The position numbers were made by a program, and so were the translations under genes. Below are positions 42,059-53,586 of a stretch of DNA of 64,000 nt, piece after piece (positions within the stretch are counted from its first letter, which is position 1; each line of letters begins with the position of its first letter). The notes under the pieces are model-generated. The model made no database searches. It was not told the DNA's origin and saw only the letters and a list, made by a program, of their open reading frames with translations. The DNA is from Deuterostichococcus epilithicus (Eukaryota > Chlorophyta > Trebouxiophyceae > Prasiolales > Stichococcaceae), in NCBI GenBank assembly GCA_033439295.1, contig JAVTLE010000004.1:744012-808011 (forward strand), read 5' to 3'.

Positions 42059-44878
42059 CTGCCCGTCTGCTGCGCCAGGGACCGGCATGTTGAAGCCCTG
42101 CTGGCCCTGCGCCTCGCTCTGCGATGCCCACAGCGCACAGCAGTAAAAATGCCGTGAGGCAACAGTCACTAAGGCGGCATGTGATCCATCATTTGATGGG
42201 GCTTCCCACACTCACAGCCGTTAGATGGACGCCAGCGGTGGGTCTTGGATGCTGGCTTCAAGGCTGGCAGATGCCAGGCACAGTGCTCGTCAGCAATCTG
42301 ACAGGCGAGTTTGGAACAGCTCGTGTGCAAGGGTCTGCATCTGTCGAGGCCTGGAACCATCGGTCACTTCGCAAGTCGGCAAGAGAGGCCACAAAGCACA
42401 TCCGTTAACACTCGCCTGCTGCAGCAGCGCGGCGCCGGCGCTGATGTGGGACACCGATTGCGCCATGGGCGTCGACGCCATGGCACCTGGGCCTGGCAGC
42501 AGATGGCCGCCCATGGCTGTCAGCTGCTGTAGCGCCGCCGCCGGCACCGCCACCATGCCGCCCGGCATGTTCATGCCTGAGCGACATATCAGGTTGGTGA
42601 ATGCGTCTTCTGGTGGATGTGTCTTCTGGCTGCCCCATCACAGCTCGGTCGTCAATCACAGAGTGCACCGCCCTCAATGTAGCTCATCCTCTTCTTCTCC
42701 TCCGCCTTCCCCAGCTGCCCGGAAGCATGTGCACATGCACCTCGAGACGGCAGGGACTGCCGCTGTGTCAAGCGCACCCTGCATGCTGAAGGACGGCTGC
42801 TGCATGAAGCTGTTGCTGGCGCCGCCGCCGCCGCCCATCTGTGCCTGCATCATGCGCGACAGCTCCGCCTGGTGCTTGGCTGTCTCGAGGTCTTTGACGC
42901 GCTCCTGCGGGCAAGAGTTCAGGGCTTACACTGCATGCGAATCGGGTCTGAATTCAGGCGTGACAGCTGTGCCTGGTGCTTGTCCACCTCCGGGTGTTCG
43001 ATGCGCCTCTGCGTCGCCATGCTGCAGTCCATGAAGAAAAATGGTTTCAGGGACTGCAGGATTCAGGAAGAGTTGCGTGTCAAGCCTGACATGCAGTCGC
43101 TTTCCTTAGGACAGCTCGCAGCACCTGCGGCAAACGGGTGCTGCAGAGCAGTCTGCACTGCCGGCAGCAGGCACCCTTGCCGGCGCTGCGTGCCCTCGTG
43201 GCCATCGCCTCTGTGCGTGTTTGGCCCCAGACAAGATGTGCCAACTGCACGATCGTGAATCGCGCCGCATCTCGAGGTGCGGGGCGCCGCGGTGCTGGTC
43301 AGTGAGCTGGCGCGGCATGAGGCTGGAACCACTGACTCCAGGACCTGGCAGATCAGATGCCGCACCTCGAGAAACTTGTTGAGCCGTCGCAGCTGGTGCG
43401 ACTCGGCGCGCAGCTTGTTGACCTCTTTGACGGCGTCCGCGATGATGGACAGCTTGTCGGTGCGCACCGCCTTGCCGTTGTCCAGCAGCGCCGCCAGTTC
43501 TGCGAACCTGATGATGTGCGAGCGAGTGTTGTCAAGCCACCAGCTCCGCAAACGCGTTGTGGAGGCGCTGCCAACAGCGGCTGACAGCTTGCATCCCCAC
43601 AGGACACCTGTTGCCTTGCCCTGCCCCCGTCCGACAGCGACGCCAGTCCCGCCAAGCTAGGGTATGCCGAAGGGGCGCGGTCAACATGACTCTTACAAGA
43701 CAGCACGTCGCAGCCCCATCTGCAGGAGAGGCGCCGGCGCGTCGCAGCTGGNNCCACTGCATACTGCCTGTGCCTTGCAGTGCACAGCAGCCAGCCCTTC
43801 AAGATTCGGTACCAGTGTTGTACCAGGTTCGACACATGACGGCAGGCTCACCCATCGTTGAGGCGTTCTCGCCGTGCGCGCTCCCTGTGCGCCTTGCTGG
43901 GGTTGGCCACCCCGGACTGGTCCCGGCGGCTGCGGCCGCCGCCAGCCCCAGTCGAGCCGCCTGCGCAGACGGCAGCAAGAGCTTCGGGCAGGCCAGCGTG
44001 TCGATGCATCGCAGCAGAACCTGCTGCTCTAAGGTCGGCGGTGCCGTCGCAGCGTTCCAGCGACCTACAGCTTGTGGAGCGGGGCAGCACCAGACCGCAG
44101 CCCGGTTCAGGAGTCCTGCCGGCCAGGCGAGGGGCGGGGCACCCCTATTCCCTCGCTGACACCTTCTTGTCATAAAAGAGACCGCCGCCATCACCGCCTC
44201 CTGTGGACAATGACAAGCTGAGGCACCTGGCGTGTCGTCGTCGAGGTCGTCCTCGTACGGCATGCTGCGTGTGCGCTGCGCCGGGCCNGCGCCGCCGCCG
44301 GAGCGGTCGAGCCCGCTCCCCGGCGGCTGCTGCTGCTGCGGCGGCTCTGGAGCTCCGAGTTGCGCCATGTACGCCTCCACGCTGGCCTCGCCCGACTCGA
44401 AGCGCTGCCGCTTGGCGCGGGTGTCGACGCCGCTGCATGGGCGCAGCAAGTTGCCGCATCAGGCTCGAGTGGGAGGAGACAGTAGTATGTGCCATTGCAG
44501 GGGGGCGTCGGGGGCGAGCACGATGCTCGCGTGCTGGGGCTTATAAACTCTGAAGTGACGTGTTCATGAGAAACACCTTGCGTGCCCTCTGAGGCAGCAG
44601 GACTGTTGCCAAAACGAGAGCCAATGCCCGCCTCAGGCCGTCACACATAGGCGGCCAGACATGCCAATACGGATTCGGTGTCACCTCTCGCCATGGAAGC
44701 CATCCAGTGCGAGCGCCAGGCTGCCGTCGTCATGCCACGCGGGGTCCAGGCCAAACGGGAACGCCTCCGGGCCTGGCAGCGGGAATTGCTGGCCAGCGCC
44801 ACCGCCATCGCCGCCGCCGCTGTGCGGCTGGCTGGCGCCTGGCTGCCCAGAGCCAGAAGGATCCCCATTCCACTGCAT
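41102..44878 (-). CDS. bHLH transcription factor with polyglutamine tracts
   Basis: Eight exons read leftwards give 599 aa in frame: 44878-44685, 44432-44227, 43960-43852, 43507-43366, 42904-42778, 42576-42416, 42118-41551 and 41394-41102. The DNA-binding domain spans exons 3-4 (about residues 150-215). The basic region is SKAHRERARRERLNDG, helix 1 FAELAALLDNG, helix 2 TDKLSIIADAVKEVNKLRAE, running into a Leu-rich coiled coil (ERVKDLETAKHQAELSRMM). Helix 2 with T-D-K and A-V resembles plant group IVb/c factors such as ILR3, several of which control iron responses; target genes here are unknown. Exon 7 is almost wholly Gln-rich, with pure runs of about 14 and 20 Gln. The tail ends DHVRRPPAA. 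Intron 6 has a GC donor (CAG|GCGAGT). One N (44288) falls in exon 2. Confidence 0.85.
41660..42056 (-). repeat. Pure CAG/CTG codon tracts in bHLH exon 7
   Basis: Two uninterrupted CTG (plus-strand) runs, about 41663-41701 and 41994-42051, encode the Gln runs. They are trinucleotide microsatellites inside a coding exon. Confidence 0.9.
42945..43022 (-). repeat. Copy of bHLH exon 5 start in intron 4
   Basis: Read leftwards, about 43018-42955 encodes RRIEHPEVDKHQAQLSR, a diverged copy of ERVKDLETAKHQAELSR of exon 5 (42904 leftwards). Confidence 0.82.
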
Positions 44879-46489
44879 AGCCCTTCCGTGATTCCGGAAT
44901 CACTTTCCAGCTACTGGCGGCTGAGCGCCGCCTCTGCTGCCAGAACCTCAAGCTGCCCGATGGGTGTCAGCACCATCAGATGATCGATGCCTCGATACTT
45001 TGCTTTGCGGCGTTGAAGATGGACTCGCCGCAACATAGAGCTGTAGGAAACGGTGAACGATCGCAGATCACAACTCGAGACGGACACGGGTCGTGCACCC
45101 TGCTGCACCCACCGCACGCGAGTCGGTGCGCTCCGCGTCTGTTTTAGGAAAGTGCACCGGTGGGTGGGGTTGCAGTAACAGGTGTATCGTCTGCTGTGCT
45201 ATCCAGACATCGATCCAGTGGATCATCAACGAGTCTGGGTTGGCTGCTGGGTTGGCGTGCGCCGCGCGCGCGGCTCAACGAATCACGTAACATTATGTAA
45301 GGGGGTTCCCAGCAGTTCATCACCTTGAGCATTGCTGCTCTCATTGACCGGCGCAGGCAGTCCGGGCTAGGGCAATTATACGCATTGAACAAGACCGGCG
45401 ATGGATGGCAGTGTGAGCCTTCGTGCTAGGTTATGGCATCAATTGTCTTCGGAGATCTTGTGAGATCTCTCCCAGCTTCTTCTACAGGGCGGGCGACCTA
45501 CCCTCTTGATCCCATTCCTGGACGCAGTCAAAACATGTGCCAAACGAGAGACACGTAGAAAATCAACATGTTCAAGGCAACGTGGATCCAGGTGCCTGAA
45601 GGAGGAAGTAGCGCGCTAGCACTTCGCAGCTCAGCCGCCTGCATGTGGCCAGTGGCGCCCGCGGCAAGGACAAAGGCAGGGGGGGTGTGTTCTGTATATC
45701 ACTCAACACGCCTTCGTGAGCAGCATCTCGGGAAAGCTTAGACAACTGAAGCAATCATGCAGCGAGCTCCAACCCCTGTGTGGTCTCAGTCATATCGTCT
45801 ACTTGCATGTTACGTCAGCGGTAATGTCCAGACTGAACGTGTAGGTCATGAACGCTTGTTCGTTCGCCAGAGGAATTACATATCAGGGGCCAAACGCACT
45901 TGTGTCTGTGTGCTGGTCACGCCGTCCATCATAGGTGAAGCATCAAGTCGAATGCAAAACTGCAACGCAGTGTCAGAAGCATACAAAGGCATGCGCCGCC
46001 GTCTGACAGGAAAGCTGGAGGTGCCAATGAAACCACAACCGAGAAAAACCATCCGATCTATCCTGAAGTAAGGAGCTCGATGAGACGCCAGCTGCCTTAT
46101 CTAGCTACATTTGCCTGAATCTAGCTACACTTGCCAAAACTCCCCCGGCTGTGGGGCATGCGCCTGCTGAGGTGGAGGAGGAGCGCCTCGAATTTGGTCG
46201 CTCCCTGGCGGCAGTGCAGAACGAGCTGGCATGCACACCAGCCCGTTGCTCCACTGCCTCCAATGTGCGGCGGCCAATGTGGCGCCGACCGAAGATTGTG
46301 CTACCTGCATGCGCTGTCTGGCAGCGCCGAGTCGGCGCATGTGTTCGCTGCTATCTGGGCATATCGCATAGGGGCACGGCCTGAACTGCTGTAATGGCTA
46401 CCTACTTCCTTGTTCGTGGTGTGCTTTGCGAGGCTTGGCTGCTGCAGCCGCCCCTGCCACCAACGCCAGCGCTGCATGCTGAGCCGCCA
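44879..46489. other. Intergenic, 1.6 kb, no gene
   Basis: Base composition is visibly less GC-rich than the genes. It holds the promoter of the bHLH gene and the 3' flank of the secreted-protein gene. I see no exon with family resemblance. The open frame at 45757-46071 (+) has no recognisable content. Confidence 0.45.
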
Positions 46490-49152
46490 TCAAGCGCAGA
46501 TGACCAGCGCCCCAACGCCGGTGCTGGCACAGGCAAACGTGTTGCTGGACACCTGCAGACAAAGTTGCACAGCTCGCCAAACGCTCAAAGCTGGCTCGGG
46601 AGCACACGAGCATATGCAGACTGCGAGATCAGAAGAGGAAAAGGCAGCCAATGTCTGGTGAACCATACTGCAGCAGGCCGACCAAGGAGATGCTATGCTG
46701 ACCTGGGTCAGGCCGGAGGCGCCGACGTGGGCGTAGTTGCAGAATCCATTTTCGTTATTGCTGAACGCCGGCGTCGCGGTGTAGAAGTAGGCGTTTGGCG
46801 AGGCGCCGCACGCAGCCATCGCGGCAGCCACCTTGGCGGCTACGAGCGCGTTCGACATGAAGGCTGGAGTTTTGCCGATCCTGGCGCAGGTAGCCACCGC
46901 CGAGGCGTCGCCAGTGGCGTAAGTGACAGCGGGCGCCGCACGGTTCAGGTACACCGCCACGCCGCTGGACGAGCAGAACGTCTGCGCGCTGGGGGTGGCG
47001 GCGGCCGCTGCGGGCACCAGCGTGGGGGCGGACACCGGCGCCGAGCCGGGCGTCGGCAGGGGCACCAGCGAGTAAGTCGGCGCTGCTGTCGGAGCCGGCG
47101 TCGGGGCTGCCGTGGGGGCAGGCGTCGGGGCTGGGGTGGGCGCGGCAGTCGGCGCCGCAGTGGGAGCAGCAGTCGGCGCAGCCGTCGGCGCCTCTGTGGG
47201 CGCGGCGGTCGGCGCTGGCATGGGCGCGTCCGTTGCCGCCTCTGTGGGCGCGGCGGTCGGCGCTGCAGTGGGCACGTCGGTCTGCGCCGCCGTGGGCGCG
47301 TCGGTCGGCGCTGGCAGCGGATCCAGGTCGGGTACCTCTTGGTAGTTGGCCCCTGAAGGCGCCGGCGTCGGCACCACAGCGGGCGCCGAGCCGTCGCCCA
47401 TGAGGCCTGCCTCCTCCATCTGGGCCTGGGTCACAGTGGGCTGCCCGCGCGCGACGGTGAGCGCCAGCCGGCTGACGACCAGGTCGCCGCAGGCGGAGTT
47501 GGAGATTGAAACGTCCAAGCTGGTGAAATCGTGGAAGTCGCCGCCGCCAAACACCTGTAGGGGTTGACAGCGCAGAGATCAGTCCCACATGCAAGTGAAA
47601 CTGAGGCATGGTCACAGTCCGACACCGGCTTGCAGCAGGCTGAGAGTCTTCAGCGCCATGCTGCTGTCGAGCCAATAAAAGCCAAGACATTTGAGGGAGC
47701 CCACCATCTCAGCGCCGATGGGGATCTTAACGGCAGCCTGCGCCAGCTGCACCCGCTGCAGGTTGCCGCTGCAGCTGGCGGTGTCTGCTGCGCTGCCACC
47801 GAGAGACAGCACGAGCGATGCATACGCCGTGCAGCTGAGGTCGCGGAAGGCTGTGACGGTGACGGAAAGCGAATCGCAGGCGCGCGCCGCGGCTAGGCGG
47901 CGGCCACCAGCGGATGGCGGCGCGGCGCCGAACGTTGCATCCAATTTGCCCACATGGCCAGCGACACCGCCTGCGGCATACGAACACTGCTCAGATCTGA
48001 AGGCATGACGAATTGTCGTGCAGGGCCATTCATTGTGAAATGCTGCACCGACAAGCAGGACGTTTATTGCAACAGGACCCAATGCAGCAGGCAGACGGTT
48101 GCAGCACACCTGCCAGCGTGACGGAGACGCTGAGCTGCCCGGCGGCTCCCGCGAGCGCAAGCGATGGCGTTTGCCTGCTGTAGGTAAAACCTGGCGCCGA
48201 GACGGCGGTGCTAGCGAAGGCGGTCTTGAGTGCCAGCCTGGCGCCTGGCACGGGTGAGGTGGCGCCCATGGGCCTGACAGCGATGACAGTTGCTGTGGCA
48301 GCGCCGCCGAGGATGTTCTGCACGGCGGAGGTGCTTGGCAGCGGGCTGCGGCGCGCTGTGGACTTCTTGGTGGGCCGCCCCTTCCTCGTGGGCCGCTTCT
48401 TGGTGGGCCGTCTCTTCGTGGGCCTCCGTTTGATGGCCCGCCTCTTGGTAGGACGCGCTGCCGCAGCCAGTCGCAGGACGGAGGTTGTGGAGCCGCCGCC
48501 GCGCGCCGTCACGGGTCGCACCGTCGCCAGCATCGACCGGAGGTCCGAGGCCTGTGCCGGAGCCACCTGCAGCAGAATTGGCAACTGGGTGAGTGCTCAT
48601 CAAGTGTCCGAAGGACGTGTGGCGAGTCCCAAATTTCCATGTCAACGCGTCATCGGCCGTCAACGCGGCCCGCGGCCCTGGTAGCAGGTGCAGGCCACGC
48701 CTGCGGATTCCAAGTTGGGTTGAGGCTTCCGGTCGCTGGGACGCTGGATCAGCAGGCTTATGCACAAATCACGATGGTGACGCGAAAAAGGGCCACCAAT
48801 GACTCGGTCGTACTACGTCAACATCACACGGGCTCGGCAGCAGGCCGCCTGCGACCGCGTGCTGCGCTTCAAGCATCCAGAGACAAGTGCCTGATTAAAG
48901 AGAAGATAGCAACATCTTTCGCCGCCTTCAGGCTTGAGATGGCTACGTGACACAGGTGAGTCACCCGCTGACGTCACAGAGCTGGCAGACACTTGACCAG
49001 AACTCTATCAGAAACGGCCGGTTGCTCACCTCGCCGGCGCTTGCTGTGCCCTTCGCGGCACACGAAGGGACAGTGGCTGCCATGATGACCATTGCAGCCA
49101 GGCACACCAGGATGCGGGCCACCGTGCTGCGGCTGCACTTGGCGGTTGCCAT
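46490..49152 (-). CDS. Secreted Pro/Thr-rich protein with basic repeat (unrecognised)
   Basis: Unrecognised extracellular-type protein of 586 aa. Five exons read leftwards, in frame: 49152-49030, 48566-48110, 47970-47705, 47554-46703 and 46552-46490. An N-terminal signal peptide (MATAKCSRS, hydrophobic core, cleavage likely near SCAAKG) is followed by a strongly basic, Pro/Thr-spaced repeat (KRRPTKRRPTKKRPTRKGRP). Next are two beta-rich segments of about 80 aa with scattered Cys. A long APT repeat (units APTAAPTEAPTAAPTPAPT, about 80 aa) comes next, then a small C-terminal domain with five Cys (FCSSSG to ASTGVGALVICA). The PT-rich spacer is typical of O-glycosylated wall or matrix proteins of volvocine and related algae (established); the specific role is unknown. 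The final exon is short but uses a good acceptor and keeps frame. Confidence 0.75.
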
Positions 49153-51225
49153 TGCGCGAGGGAGTGCTGGCAGCGTGACGGTAATTGATGGCAGCAGGCG
49201 CTCCTGCAGCGTGACACGACACTGTGAGAAGCCTAAATAATTCTAATGCTGCACTAGCCTACCGTCGTTGGAAAAGCCCGCTGCCGCATGTGGCTGCTGA
49301 ACTCTACTGATGACCAGGGGCCTCGAGCGGCAAGATGACCAGGGGCCTCGCGCGGAGATGGCATGCTCCATATGATCAAAGCAGAGAGCAATACACTAAC
49401 GACAGAGCCAGGTGCGGTGAGCATCTTGTTGCGGGTCGCACCTCGTCGACTAGACGCGATGTAAAAAGTCCACTACCGGTACCGGACGCCGCAACAAGTC
49501 TGCGGTGAATAAGCAGAAAACGGGCAGCAGGGGGACAGTTTTTTGCTGATCGTAAATTTGCGACTGACACTGTGACAGACTGCTCCAGCGGCTTGACGGT
49601 CGCGTCGCCTTTGAGGGAACCTGCGGGCGTAGCTTCAAACTCCGCACAGGGCGGGCTCCTGTCGAAGTTTGACTAAGGGATGACGTCGCTGGTGTCATCT
49701 GTCATGACATCGTAACATGTCCGTCTGTGCAGCCGTGTCAGTGCAACATACGCTCCACTCCAACAAAAACGTTCCAAGAAATCCGCCACTGCCGATACGG
49801 AAGACAGATGAGACGCACAAGATGACCGTGCGCATGTTTGCAAGGTTATACTACACATTCATGGTACTCTCTGCCTGGTACAGGTAAAGTAGGAGACACT
49901 AAGTTTCTAGGAAGTTGATTCTCATTGAGCGACGCTTTCTGTTCACGTAAGCACTGTGATCGGCATACTGAACCCATACTGCAGGCCGGTCCTTTGCTGT
50001 CTTTGTGTCGGGTGTTGGCCACCTGATTCTCTCAAGCAAATATTGAGCGTTGTCTTCGTGTTGCAGCGCACAGTCGAATTCATTGATGTGATTTAGAGGA
50101 ACCTTCTGGAAGGTTTGTACGTACGAGCGCCTTGCCTAATACTTCAGCTCGTGTATGACCAGGACGGTGGTACCCTTCCACCATCGTGGGCCTTTTGATG
50201 CAGGAAATTCATGCTGCCCGTATCAAGAGAGCGAGAACCACATCCCGTGCAGATGAGACCACCTAGTGATGAGGGCTAGACACCCTCACCGCTTATTGCC
50301 GCACATTCGTGGGCGTGCCAAGAGGTTGCTAGGTAGTCGAACACGTCGGTGCCATTCATACATATGGTCTACGGTCAGTCGACCAGCTAGCCCTCGCCAC
50401 ACAGTGACAATCCCCTTGACTCCTGAAGGGACTTGGTCTAATTGCAATTAGTCTGCCACCTGCATGCTGAGCTAGCTTGCCGCCGCGCCAATGCTGGTAG
50501 GTATTCAGGACTTATCTCGTCGAAGCTGCTCACGAAAATATTGGGTGCTGAATGGGTTCCAGGTGTTCGACTGGACATATCTGCTCACTGAACGAATTGT
50601 GCCTGCCCTTGGTCGAGGGCTGATCCTGCGTCGGGTGATGTGATGTCACAACCATTACACTGCGGTGCTGCAGACGCACGGACAAACTAAACAAGGCATC
50701 CAGCCAAGTTATCACTGGATGAAGCAGACACTAATGACCGTGAGCACGACAGTTCTCATCAGTGGCACAGCGGTGGCCCGCTCTCTCCAAGGTGGTGGGC
50801 CCATGCTGCAGGGTTGCCACTGATGGTCTGCTGCGTGATGCGGTGCCGGACACTTGCTGGCAGTGAGCGCCCAGCCCTCGTGGATGCGAGCCCCATGCTG
50901 ACGCCACCAACACCGCAGTTCTAGGTCAAGTGGCCAACATGTCCACCTCAGAGAAAACTGCCAGCAGCTTAGCCGATGCCTACCCGGAACCGACTGCTGG
51001 CCTGCACAGCAGCTCGTGCGCCTTCAAGCCTGATCCAGGGGCCCGAGCAGCTGCCATAGTCAGGCACGCACGCCACCTGCAACGCCCATGCGCCCAACCT
51101 CTCAGGAGCCCCGACTCGCTGGTAGAGCCTGCAGCTGCGCGGCGCTGGCGGCGACCTCGCCGCGCAGGCCTACGCCAGAAGAGGAGAGGTTTTCCCGCCC
51201 CTTGGTGGCGGCAGCGGCGCGCTGA
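49153..51225. other. Gene-poor, lower-GC 2.1 kb island
   Basis: No supported host gene. Composition is closer to 50 percent GC than the surrounding exons. A minus-strand open stretch of about 79 codons, without an early Met, runs leftwards from about 50130 to 49905. Its residue use looks protein-like (LLERIRWPTPDTKTAKDRPA, then VWVQYADHSAYVNRKRRSM), but I recognise no family. Several short inverted repeats occur at 50110-50460 (for example CTAATTGCAATTAG). Confidence 0.45.
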
Positions 51226-53586
51226 TCAGGCGGCCGGCGGCCTCTTGACGCTGTCAGCGGAGACGTCCAGGTCGGCGCTGGGCATGTAGAGGCATGCAGC
51301 GCTGCTCAGGACGTCCACCGCGCCGGGCGCCTTGAAGGCCGGCATCGGCGGGAACTGAGCGGCGGCGGGCGCCGGGGCCTGGACGGCGGTTCCTGCTGCC
51401 GGCTGGTGCGCCGGCCCGAGGCGCGCCTGGTGTGCCGCCAGCATCTGCTGGAAGGCCGCCGCGGGCAGCGCCACCATGCCGGCGCCAAAGCCTGTCCAAA
51501 GCAGGCAAACACGTCAGGCAAACAGGAAGGGAACAACGGGAGAATGAGCTTCAGCGTCTGCAGGCGGGCGCCCATGCATGGCTGCAGCAGTAGGAACGCT
51601 CAATACGGACCGCCTCTATTGACGCTGTGCAGGCGCTGCGGCATGCAATGTGCAGGTGCAGCACATGCAGCGCCTGACGAAGCGACCATGAGCAGGAAGG
51701 ATGCAGCGCTAGGCTGCTGGGGGAGGCACCTGTCTGCATCGCCTGCATCTGCAGCGGCTGCTGCGCCACCTGCTGCGCCTGTGCCTGCTGCTGTGCCGCC
51801 TGCTCCTGCTGCGCCGCCTGCTGCTGCGTCTGCTGCTGCTGCGCCGCAGCCTGCACCTGCTGCTGCATCTGCTGCATCTGCTGCATGAACGCCGCTGGCG
51901 GCTGGAGGCTGGGCAACACATTCTGGGTGTACTCGCTGCGAGCCTTCAGGTCCGCGACCCTCTCCTGTAGTCGGAGGAAGACATTACTGTTGAACCTCAC
52001 GCATGGCCGACTGGGGCTGCTGACACGGTCAGTGCGCAGCAGTCCTGCTCCACAGGCGCACAGCATCCCACCGCAGCTGACGCCACGGCCTGAATGTGCC
52101 CTTGACCAGCCCGTCACTGGGGCGCAGCTGCCTGGCCTCTTCCAGCACTGTGCGCGGTCTCGTACAATTCAGTGCAACTTCCCCTCTCTCAGCAGGCCAA
52201 TATGCATCAATGCTTCCAAATGCCAATGCCCACATGCCATGTGAGCGCAACTTGAGCCTCCTGCTGAGGCGGCGGTGTCATCGTGCGATGCTGCCCGTGC
52301 ATGCCAGACAATGCCAGCAGTGCAGGCACCGCCCCACATGCCCCAGCAACAGCGAGTGCGCATTGCCCACCTCGAGAAAATTGTCAAGAGTGCTCGGGGC
52401 GGCAGAGTCGGCACGCAACACCGCGCCCGCATACCTGACACACGTCAGCAGTGCAAGCACTGGCCCCGCGCGTCATACAGGAGCGGACGCCCACCTCGAG
52501 GATCTTGTTGAGGCGCTGCAGCGCGGCGGTGTCGGTGCGCAGGCGGGTGATCTCCTTCACCGCATCCGCCAGCGTGGACAGTTTGTCAGCGCGGCCCGCC
52601 CTCGCCGGGTCCAGCAGCTGCGCCAGCTGCGCAATGCTGCGCAGCGGAAAGGGTACAGGTCAGACATGTGGGCAGGAGCAGGACAGGGCTTGTGCGCCAG
52701 CGATTGGGGTCTGGGATGCAGCCATGGGGTTTGTATGTCAGTCGCGCAGGGCTTCGGATGGTCGTCTCGCCAGCATGAGCTCTGCATACTAAGCATGCTC
52801 CTGGCTGCAATGCCACTACCGCTGCTACTGAACATGATCCGCTGAGCAAAGCCACTTTGTGATGCACGGTTGGCTGAACAAGTGTGACATTGGGCTGGGG
52901 CAGAACAAAACAACTCACAACTCGTTCTCGCGCTGGCGGCGGGCCTTCTCGTTAACCTTCTTTTGCTCCTTCGCTGCCGTGCCCTTCTTGCGGGCGCCAC
53001 CACGTCGGCCGCACCCCATGTCCACTTCATCGTCGCAGTCAACGCTGGAGTCCCAGCCATCAGCGCTGCCCTCGCCGCCAGCCCTCTGCCGCTTGCGCGT
53101 GGCACGCCCGCTGCCTGCTGTGGCCCCGCTGTGTCCCGGCACCGCAATGCTCTCCACCACCAGTACTGCCTCAGGCCTACATTGCAGCCCACGTCTTTAG
53201 GCCAAGGCTCGGGTGCAGCACAGGCCGACACGCTGCAGTACGCAAACGTGGTCGCAGCGACGTGGTCGGCGGCGGGCAGCCGCGGCGGGCAGCCGCGGCA
53301 GCAAGGGCAAACATGCTGTCGCCCTGGTGCCTCGGCTCAGGGGTGAGTCACAGTGACCACATCTTGTAGCGGCTCAATCCCGGCGCAATCAAGCTCCAGC
53401 AGCCCGCTGTGACGCCGTGCGTGCTCACCCGGAGACCGGAGCGCGCGCCATAGGGTCGGTCGCAAGGTCCTGGTGCGGCAGCATCCAAGGTTCGTCGCCA
53501 GCCAGGTCTGGCATCATCTCCGCCAGCCAGTGCAGCGGCGACTGGCTGCCCGGCTGCGGCGCCTCTGTCTGCGGCTGCTGCTCCAT
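51226..53586 (-). CDS. Second bHLH transcription factor, paralogue of the 41-45 kb gene
   Basis: Five exons read leftwards give 352 aa in frame: 53586-53429, 53176-52919, 52636-52495, 51964-51730 and 51491-51226. The first exon encodes an acidic, Pro/Trp-containing N-terminus (MEQQPQTEAPQPG, then LHWLAEMMPDLAGDEPWM), a plausible activation region. The bHLH spans exons 2-3 (about residues 120-185): basic KKVNEKARRQRENEF, helix 1 IAQLAQLLDPAR, helix 2 ADKLSTLADAVKEITRLRTD, then a coiled coil starting ERVADLKARSEY. The intron inside the bHLH falls at the same place and phase as in the other gene, and the next exon also opens with ERV at phase 0. A Gln-rich segment with MQQMQQMQQQ follows, and the tail ends ADSVKRPPAA. 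Basic-region residues differ from the paralogue, so binding sites may differ. Confidence 0.85.
52340..52432 (-). repeat. Copy of bHLH2 HLH exon end plus donor in intron 3
   Basis: Plus-strand GCCCACCTCGAGAAAATTGT near 52367 repeats GCCCACCTCGAGGATCTTGT near 52489. The match spans the donor site and continues about 50 bp into the copied coding sequence (GAGTCGGCACGC against GTGTCGGTGCGC). Confidence 0.87.

Noticed and set aside
41536-42157. Plus-strand poly-Ala, poly-Cys and poly-Leu open frames
   Set aside because: They are the antisense readings of the CAG/glutamine exon of the bHLH gene.
46394-47356. 320-codon plus-strand frame rich in Gly/Arg
   Set aside because: It is the antisense shadow of the APT repeat of the secreted-protein gene.
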